Below, piece by piece: positions 56,345 to 64,000 of a stretch of 64,000 bases of DNA (positions are counted from its first letter, which is position 1; the number at the start of each line of letters is the position of its first letter). Origin of the DNA: Ficedula albicollis (taxonomy: Eukaryota; Chordata; Aves; Passeriformes; Muscicapidae). The translations under genes and the position numbers were made by a program. The notes beneath the pieces were generated by a model, which saw only the letters and a program-made list of their open reading frames with translations, made no database searches and was not told where the DNA came from. The stretch covers positions 57,789,769 through 57,853,768 of the forward strand of contig NC_021677.1 in NCBI RefSeq assembly GCF_000247815.1, written 5' to 3'.

Positions 56345-56456
56345 CAACCATAGGATTTGGGAACATTGCACCCACCACGGATGGGGAGAAGATTTTTTCA
56401 GTGGCCATGATGATGGTTGGCTGTAAGTAAAATCCGGTTTTATGGTGTCCTGTCTC
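56345..56456 (+). pseudogene. KCNH5: Duplicated 3' end of KCNH5 exon 7 with splice donor
   Basis: An exact 112-base copy of 55874-55985. It repeats the codons from the filter Thr-Ile-Gly-Phe-Gly-Asn through MMMVG, the donor gtaagt (GT at 56423-56424) and 34 bases of intron. It lacks the first 352 bases of the exon and the acceptor, so it cannot make a complete exon. The only AG just upstream (aaccatag) has no pyrimidine tract. If the splicing machinery joined exon 7 through this second donor, the retained intron would introduce an immediate in-frame stop (tgt aag taa), truncating the channel just after the filter. Most likely a non-functional fragment. Confidence 0.93.
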
Positions 56457-56548
56457 GTATAGTGCACTTGCTTTAAGCTTCCTTGGTATCCTAAAAAAAA
56501 AAAAAACCCTGTAAATAATAATGAAATGAGCTTGGAATTCTTGAAAAC
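56456..56548 (+). repeat. Block X, second copy, right of the duplicated exon fragment
   Basis: Near-identical copy of 56254-56344 (one substitution, two extra A). It shares a single C with the end of the exon-fragment copy, so the junction has one-base overlap. Confidence 0.95.
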
Positions 56549-57844
56549 AAGCATTGAAATGATGCACTTGTACTTTTTAAACTGCTTGCAAGGCTAAGTG
56601 GTTTGGGTACATAAGTGTGCCCAATGACAAGTTATACTTGGGGCCTCATCTTTACACTTTAAAGATGGCTTTTGTTGTGTTTGTAAGGTCTTTGTTAGAA
56701 TTTGGTTAGAAGTTACAAAGTATATTTGAATTCAGGTAGCCTGAGTTTTGCTTATAAACTTACACAAGCCTGGAATCGTTTGATGTGGTTTTATCCAATT
56801 CTTGAAACATTTAGTGATTCCATAAATTGATTGCTTACTTTATGGCACTGCTTTGAGATATGAGCCCTGATTTTTCTCTTCTGAATGTAGTGGCCTTTGT
56901 CACCAGCAAAGCTAGAAGTGAAGGAAATTATGAGACAATATATTGCACCTTTTTTTTTTTTTGCTTCCTGCTGTTTCACAGCTCTGCTGAAATAGTCAAA
57001 AATTAGGAGTGGTAAGGCACAACTCTCATTTCATGTGCTGCCAAGGTTACATCACTGAGGGGCTCTACAGATAACAGAAATCTTCAAAATATAGGGGAGA
57101 CAACTTAAAATATTAATACCATTTGGGAGAATTATTTTTCTGTTTAATCAATAACTCTTGGTGTTTCTCTGGTGCTTTCTATTTTCTGAGCACCATGCAA
57201 ACACTAAGCAATTATGTAACAAGAGAGCAAACAAAACCTTTTGATAATAAGATCTGCATAATCTCTCTGGTAATTATCTCAGCTAAGACTTCGAGCTCGT
57301 CTCTGAGAAATACTGAACTATAAAAAAGAAAGTTTTCTTGCCACAGTCTTTCTAGATCTTTAGAAGATTAAAGACATTTGTCTGGAGATTTTAAAATGCT
57401 TTTTAAAAAGAGAGGTTGCAATTTTAGGACTCTTGCAGTGTGGTGCAATGAGTTTTCTGCTGAACACCATCTTTACGTGATGGGTTGATCTGTAGCAAAA
57501 CGTTTCCAAGTCCATAAAAAGCAAATCCCCAAGCCAGAGCATTAGTGAGCTATTGCAGATAGGTCATCAAAAGCCCATAGGAGCTGATATGCTATTTGTT
57601 ACACCGATTTGTGGTATTTACAGAACCTGGGGATTTGGACAATAAAGTGGATGTAGAACATTTTTTATGCATTGTAATATTTGCTTCCCTTGTTTTGTTT
57701 TGGGGTTTTTTTTGTGTGTGGAGGGGGACTTCTGTTGTCCTTCTGTTGAGGGGGATTTGACAGAAAAAAAGAAGAGATAAATGACTAAGGGTGTGATGAG
57801 AACCATAAAAACATAATGAATGCCACTACTACTATTTATAATGA

Positions 57845-57866
57845 TAACAACAACAACAACAACAAA
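57845..57866. repeat. (CAA)n microsatellite
   Basis: About seven CAA units between gat and atacatgc. Confidence 0.9.
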
Positions 57867-59871
57867 ATACATGCATGGCCTCAGCAGGTGAAAAGGACGG
57901 GGAGATTGTAACCTGCTTTGTGTCTGTTCTAGGTGGGTTGTTTCCTTTCTTTTCCATCTCTGAAACTCATATTAAATATGGGGATACAAATGGCAGGATC
58001 AAAGTTAAAACTGACAGCAGTCTGTGTATGTGGCACTGGCAAATAATTTCCACAAGTGTTACCTACAAAATTACTAAATGTTCACGTCAAATTTATAAGT
58101 GGCAACAGTGACCTTAGCTGTTGAGAAACTGTGTGTAGGATTATAGGCTTTTAGACAAAGTCAAAAGTAGAATCTAAAATTTAAGAAGTGTGGCAAAAGA
58201 ACTACTGAGTTGCTTATGGCAAATCAAAATCATGTCAAAATAATAACACCAAAATAAACGTGCCTTCTCTTGCTGGTGGGGTGAAGAGCACTGTGGCAGG
58301 CAGGAAGGCTACAGACAGGAGAAACCCTTTTGGTTTATTTACAAGCAAAATTTACCAGTAAAAATGCTCAATCATCATCATAGTGAATCTTTTACAATGA
58401 CATCAGTGCAGATTTGAAGATTTCTAATTCATGCACATCAGTGTGATGAGTGCTTCTGATTGAAATCCTAACCTTGATTGATCATTTTCCACTGGTTAGA
58501 AAATAAACCAGCTTTGGGACAGGCACTAATCATGGGCTTAATATCTGCAATATTTGTGAGAGAGATCAGACCTGCAGGATTGCAGAGACATGCTTTGCAG
58601 AGCTGGCTGCTGAAAGCCTGGCACTCTGAGCTCCAAAATGAAACAGGAAGGCACAACAGATAGCTGATGGAAAATACAATTTCCCAGGCATTCAGAGTGT
58701 CCACTGAGCTCAGGAGAAGGATTTGGCCTCATGAAAAGGTGTAACTAAGAACTGAGTGACTTTCAAACCAAGATGTTTTATTTTCCCTTTTGAAACAGCG
58801 TTTTGAGATAAACATTCAGTAAAATTCAATTACAGTTCAGTCAATAAATATGTCTGGTCCACAAACACGCTCCTGTTATAAGCAGAGAGAGGCTGTGAAA
58901 TACCTTTGGTATTCTCCTGAAGAAGTTTGCTAATACCAATAGCTGATATTGGCAGTGGTGTTTTTTTTTTTTCCTAAAAAAGACTATGCCAAATAAATGC
59001 TTTAAACTTAGCACTGGAATCAGAAATAGTAATTCATCACAATCCCAGCTGCCTACTCATGCAAACTGCAGATAGGAAAGGAAATCTTCCCTGCTTTGTC
59101 AGCGAGCTGTGGCTTGTTCTGAAAGCCCCAAGTTTCCTATTCATGCCGGCAAAGTTATCAGGACCTGGGAGGAGTATTTGGAGAGATTTGCAAATCCTTC
59201 TGGTGGGCAGGAATGCAGGATGGTGTTCCTGTTAAAAATAGGCAGATGGAGGTTCTGTAGGTGCTGGTGGAGCATTGCTTGGTGCGGGGCAGGGGTGGGG
59301 GCTCCCCTGATGGATGGGGAGCTTTTCACTTGGATTGGCAGCTTGTCACTTGCTTGTTCACTGAGCACAGATCGAGTGGGATATTTAAGCTGAAATACAT
59401 CACCTGTCTTGCAGGAAAGAGAGCTTTGAATAACTTAACATCATTTTGTGGAGCTTGCTTCGGATTTCTTTTTGCCTCTCTTGTTTAATCTTGGTGCCCA
59501 GTGCTGTTCAGCAATATTTTTTTTTTTGTGTTGCTTCTTGACACTTGGAAAGCTAAAAATAGCAAACAAAGCATCCTATGACAAGGGAGCAAAGTTTTTA
59601 CAAGGGTTATTGTTTAAATACCTATTGTGCATTTGCTGCCTAGAGTTGCTGAATATGCATTGAAAATCTGAATTTTGTAGCACCTTTTGTGTTGATCTAG
59701 GTCATTTCATCCCCTCTCTGTGCAGAGCAGAACAAATAGGTCTGTCAGATCCACCAGGAATCGTTTATAATTCAGGAAGGACCATTGTTGTAAACCTCCC
59801 AATATCCTCTGTCAGCTCAGAGCCTCCAAACAAAATCTCAGCCTGTGCTGCTGCGTGCTGCTCTACTTCTG

Positions 59872-60031
59872 TCCACAAGCAGCTTTAAGGCTCCTGCAGC
59901 ATGGCCAAAGATGCAGATGTAAAACTGACTGGATTTGTGTCTTTCACACACTCCACAAGCAGCTTTAAGGCTCCTGCAGCATGACCAAAGATGCAGATGT
60001 AAAACTGACTGGGTTTGTGTCTTTCACACAC
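59872..60031. repeat. Tandem duplication, 80-base unit, two copies
   Basis: The unit starting tccacaagcagctttaaggc and ending gtgtctttcacacac occurs at 59872 and 59952, with two or three substitutions (atggcc to atgacc, ggattt to gggttt). It directly abuts the TAGA repeat. Confidence 0.92.
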
Positions 60032-60216
<185 letters not shown>

Positions 60217-60485
60217 GAAGACAGAGAACAGAAAGAAACTTTTTGGTTCATACACCACTCTCACTGTCTTGCAACTCAGCACAACCAGGACTTTAACGAG
60301 CAGAAAATAAGAGGGAAAAAGCATTTTGGGGAAGGTGGCAGTGTGGTTGGGTGAAAGAGCTTGAAGAATTCAGGAGAGATGGGTTTTTTGAAGGGACAAA
60401 TGTGAATGTTTAAACAACAAGAATACAGTCACATGGTTTCTTTCTCCCTGTGCTTTCACTGTGAGAACAGCAGCCAGCTTCCCAA

Positions 60486-60988
60486 AGTCCTAGCTTAGGC
60501 AGGGATAGAGTTAATTTTCTTCCCAGCAGCGGGTACAGTGCCGTGTGCTGGATTTAGAATGAGGATAATGTTGATAAAACACTGAGGTTTTAGCTGTTGC
60601 TGAGCAGTGCTCACATGAAGCTCCTCGTTCCCTGCCAGCGAGGAGGCTGGGGGCACGGGGAGCCACGAGGGGACACAGCTGGGACAGCTGAGCCAAACTG
60701 GCCCCAGGGACATCACTCACCATATGGCATGGTGCTGACAGCAAAACTGGGGGGGCTGGAGGGTGGCTGGTCAGCAGGTAGTGAGCATGACCATTGTGCA
60801 TCACTGCTTTTTGTATTATTTTATCATTATTAATATTGTTTCCACTTTCTTTTCTGTCCTGTGAAGCAGTGCTTACCTCAACCCATGAGGTTTTGCCTTT
60901 TTTTCTGATTCTTTCCCCTATTCTAGTGGGGGAGAGGGAGTGAGCAGGCTGGGGGAGTTTTAGCTGCCTGCTGGGTTAAAGCACAACA
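60486..60988 (+). mobile_element. Avian ERVL-type solo LTR
   Basis: The sequence follows an avian ERVL-type LTR that I remember well. It starts gtcctagcttaggcaggg, then atagagttaattttcttccc, ataatgttgataaaacactg, ggttttagctgttgctgagc, gacagctgagccaaactggc, a ttattttatcattattaat stretch and tgggttaaagcacaaca at the end. The first base pair is mutated (AG for TG). The 5-base words outside the ends are cccaa (60481-60485) and cccag (60989-60993), a one-mismatch target-site duplication that fits an older insertion. The TATA and polyadenylation signals are degraded. No internal genes remain. Confidence 0.85.
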
Positions 60989-61802
60989 CCCAGCCTGGGA
61001 CTCAGAGGGTCTCTGGCACATTTCATGCTTCTGGTGTAAGCTGGAGTTATGGGTTTGTCCCTGTCCATGTGCAGCAGTGAAATGGCTTTGTATGGCACAG
61101 AGCAGATTGCAGCATCAGTCTGCCCCATAAATACAGCAATTACAGCAGTTTATTTGTCCAGCTGAGTGGACCTGGCATGTACATTCAGGCAATTGGAGAA
61201 ATCCAGTATATTCCACTGGTCACTGAAATGCTCTGATGATCTGTGCAGCAAGGGAAGGTCAGAACGAGATACTGAAGGCAGGATTGTCAATGAACATTGA
61301 ATAATTCATTGTTTCTCAGGCTGTGAAAAGCTCAGAAGAATCTCTTAGCTATTGGTCCCCAGAACTGCTGAGCAGAGGGTGCTTTGTTGTTCTTCCTTTA
61401 GGGAAATACTTTTATCTATATACATAATTTCTTTGGCTTTTGTTTACTCCAGTTTTATGGGGAGATGGTTGTGGGAGAGATGATATTTTTCAGTGACTGG
61501 TTTTAAATTATGGAGGAAACAGGTCTGGGAATTCACTTTGGTTTTGCGTATGAGCAGAAGAATTTATTGTAGTGATTGTACAGGATACCTTCTCTGGAAA
61601 ATGGGAGTAATTTCTAGACTCCTTCTTCCAAGAGTTTCTAGTTTAATGGCTTAAAATGCTACCTTCTTTTCCTCTTAAAATACCCAGGTTCATGACTTTC
61701 AGCTTTGAAAAGGAGACAGATGTAATTGGTGTTACTTTGACCCCAAGTTATTATTGTTCAGGGGAGAGATGATGAAGGAGAGTGTGGGTGGGCTCCTCTT
61801 GG

Positions 61803-61880
61803 TATCACAGAATCACAGAATGCTTTGGGTTGGAAGGGACCTTAAAGATCATCCAGAACCAACCCCCCTGCCATGGGCTG
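61803..61880 (-). mobile_element. CR1 LINE 3'-tail fragment (in first tandem copy)
   Basis: Reverse-orientation CR1 end: tcacagaatcacagaatgct, ttgggttggaagggacctta, aagatcatccag and ccccctgccatgggctgg. Only the last ~80 bases of the element are present. Confidence 0.93.
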
Positions 61881-62072
61881 GGGCATATTTCACCAGAAGG
61901 TGTCTGCTGGACACATAAATATCGATATCATTGATGTCTTAGTTATCTATACTAAACACATAGATGTCCTGCCCTCCTTCCAATTTTATTAAACAGAGAG
62001 AATACGACCTGCTCTTTCCTTTTTCAAACAGGGGAGAGATGATGAAGGAGAGTGTGGGTGGGCTCCTCTTGG

Positions 62073-62150
62073 TATCACAGAATCACAGAATGCTTTGGGT
62101 TGGAAGGGACCTTGAAGATCATCCAGAACTACCCCCCCTGCCATGGGCTG
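62073..62150 (-). mobile_element. CR1 LINE 3'-tail fragment (in second tandem copy)
   Basis: Copy of the CR1 end at 61803, carried by the 270-base tandem duplication and not an independent insertion. Confidence 0.93.
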
Positions 62151-63114
62151 GGGCATATTTCACCAGAAGGTGTCTGCTGGACACATAAATATCGATATCA
62201 TTGATGTCTTAATTATCTATACTAAACACATAGATGTCCTGCCCTCCTTCGAATTTTATTAAACAGAGAGAATACAACCTGCTCTTTCCTTTTTCAAAGC
62301 AGTGAGATGCTCTCATCTGAGCCACCTCTGGCCCTAAATTTGGCAAGCAGTGCTGAGAGGCTGCAGACTGCTCATGGCACCCCCTTGCTGCTGCTCTGCT
62401 CTTTGGGAGCTGTGACGTGGGGTGCCAGGGGCTGTCAGTCAAGCCCCCATTGATCTGACAAACCTAATTCATTATTTAAGCGGGTTCTTTCATTGTTCCA
62501 GCAGCATCCGTCAGTTCCCTGCCAATATAGGGTGGTTAGCCACTTGGATGCTGTTTGGATGAATCATGGGAGTTTATCTAGCAAATTTGTTAGGCGGTGG
62601 CTGAGCCCACGCGCTGACACAACAGTGTATCGTGGTAGGAGAGTGTTTGTCTGGCAGGCTCCCAGAAAAGCCATCCCAAGAGCCCATAGGATTTTCATTT
62701 TTGATCCTGAGGAACGTGTGTAAGACAGCACCTTCCAGCAAAAATCACTGCCAGCAACGTAGATTAAATTGTATTTTTCCTAGCAACAGATACTAATATG
62801 AGAAGGTTTTTTCCATCTGTAGGAACTCGTAGGCTCGAGTGTTTAGCTGTGGTTGAACTCCAGCTCTGCCCCTAAGGGTGTCCTACAAGAGTCAGTTCTG
62901 TGGAAGGGCAGTTTCTTTTCCTGCAGAGCTCTGGGGTGTGGGAGAGATGTGGTTCTGCATCATGGAGGGTTTGTTTGCAGAAGGGTTTGTTTGATCTTTT
63001 CAGCAACAGAGGACTGGTGCCAGTTTTTGTACTGCTCTTCAAATGGGGGCCAGTGAGGGGGGTGTCTCTTCCAACAACAATGTGGCCCTGCTAGCTCTTA
63101 ATTGTTTCTTAGAG

Positions 63115-63285
63115 TCCCAAAATGATAAAATGATTTGGGTTGGAAGGGACCTTAAAGATATCTGGTTGCAAACCCCTATCAAGGGCAGGGACACCTTCTA
63201 CCAGGTTGCTCAGGGTCCCATCCCTGGCCTTGAACACTTCCAGGAGTGGGACATCCACAATTTCACTGTGCAACCTCTTCTGCTA
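63115..63285 (-). mobile_element. CR1 LINE 3' part
   Basis: Reverse-orientation CR1: aatgatttgggttggaaggg, accttaaagatatctgg, ggcagggacaccttctacca, ggttgctcagggtcccatcc, ggccttgaacacttccagg and acatccacaatttcactgtg. This order is the reverse complement of the CR1 3' region. The right-hand boundary is approximate. Confidence 0.92.
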
Positions 63286-63789
63286 CAAACAGATGTAATC
63301 CTCAAGCAATGAGAAAGGTGGCAAGTCCTTCAACATCCAAATCAAGAGAGGGAAAATCTATTAATTCGCATTTACCCATCAGTGCAGGAAGAGGAAAGTG
63401 GCACAGAAAGTTACAAGAAGTTGCCTTGCAAGGCAAAATTTCTCCTCCTGAGTGCCATTGAAAAAACACTTTGACACTTTTGGATTGCTGAACTGTAGCC
63501 CAAGTGCTATTAGCTCTACAAGGAAAGGATACCAGGCTCTTTCTGTGGTATCTCTTAGTTGTTACTAATCTCACTTATGTCTCACAGCTGGGGCACATGA
63601 AGTATTTCGAGTCAGTTATTGGTGTCAGTGCAGCAGTTGAACTTGGCAATCTCAATATTCTCTGAGCAGCTGCATAGAAAAGCCTTAAGAGTATAATCAC
63701 ATCTCAGTAGCCTACATTAAAAAAACCCAATTACATCTTGGGGATGTAGCATCATCCACTTTTGAATGGAACCTGAGTGTAAGAGGGAG

Positions 63790-64000
63790 ATCATAAAATC
63801 ATTGTTTAAGTTGGAAAAGACTTGTAACATCATTGAGCCAAACCATCACCCCAGCACTGCCAAACCCACCACTGCACCATGGCCTCAGGTACCACATCTA
63901 CACATCTTTTAAGTATCTCCAGGGATGGTGACTGCCCTGGGCAGCCTGTTCTGGTGCTCGACACTCATTCAATGAAGCAACTGTTCCTAATTTCCAATCC
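63790..64000 (-). mobile_element. CR1 LINE 3' part, cut by the window edge
   Basis: Reverse-orientation CR1 starting atcataaaatcattgtttaa, then gttggaaaagacttgtaaca, accccagcactgccaaaccc, ctccagggatggtgactgcc, ctgggcagcctgttctggtg and ttcctaatttccaatcc at the last base. The element continues beyond 64000. Confidence 0.93.

Larger units (their letters stand above)
61761..62298. repeat. Tandem duplication, 270-base unit, two copies, including a CR1 tail
   Basis: The segment from ggggagagatgatgaaggag to tgctctttcctttttcaaa occurs at 61761-62028 and again at 62031-62298, differing at about half a dozen positions (for example accttaaag against accttgaag, ttccaatt against ttcgaatt, tacgacc against tacaacc). 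That is about 98% identity. Each copy contains the same truncated CR1 end, so the CR1 inserted before the duplication. Confidence 0.95.

Overview
The window is a piece of a vertebrate nuclear genome, almost certainly a bird and probably a songbird. It contains one recognisable gene, a KCNH5 (EAG2/Kv10.2) voltage-gated potassium channel gene, on the + strand. The bird assignment rests on many CR1 3'-end fragments, on LTRs of types I remember from avian and passerine genomes, and on short introns for this gene. No database could be consulted. Everything said about human KCNH5 or KCNH1 is from memory.

Layout: six consecutive coding exons lie at 9738-9861, 14218-14324, 19343-19471, 33763-33878, 39205-39597 and 55522-55951. 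Together they give 1299 coding bases (433 codons, no stop, no frameshift), with matching splice phases and GT-AG introns. They correspond to about residues 25-457: most of the N-terminal PAS/eag domain, the linker, the voltage sensor S1-S4, S5, the pore helix, the GFG selectivity filter and the start of S6. The first coding exon (upstream) and the exons for the rest of S6, the C-linker, the cyclic-nucleotide-binding-homology domain and the C-terminus (downstream) are outside the window. Bases 1-9737 are the end of an upstream intron. Bases 55952-64000 are the start of a downstream intron.

The other 98% is intronic. It holds CR1 LINE tails on both strands, four solo-LTR-like elements (one nested in a CR1), an ancient MIR-like repeat, microsatellites, several short tandem duplications, and four very long pure poly-C tracts (62, 450, 233 and 807 bases). 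The 450-base tract sits inside a solo LTR whose two ends and 5-base target-site duplication are intact, so the tract expanded in, or replaced, LTR sequence, or is an assembly artefact.

The most unusual structure is just 3' of the pore exon. The last 78 bases of that exon, its splice donor and 34 bases of intron are repeated exactly 471 bases downstream, flanked on both sides by copies of a local ~91-base intron block. This looks like a recent template-switching rearrangement, and it leaves a second intact donor site. No prokaryotic system, CRISPR array, tRNA or rRNA was found.
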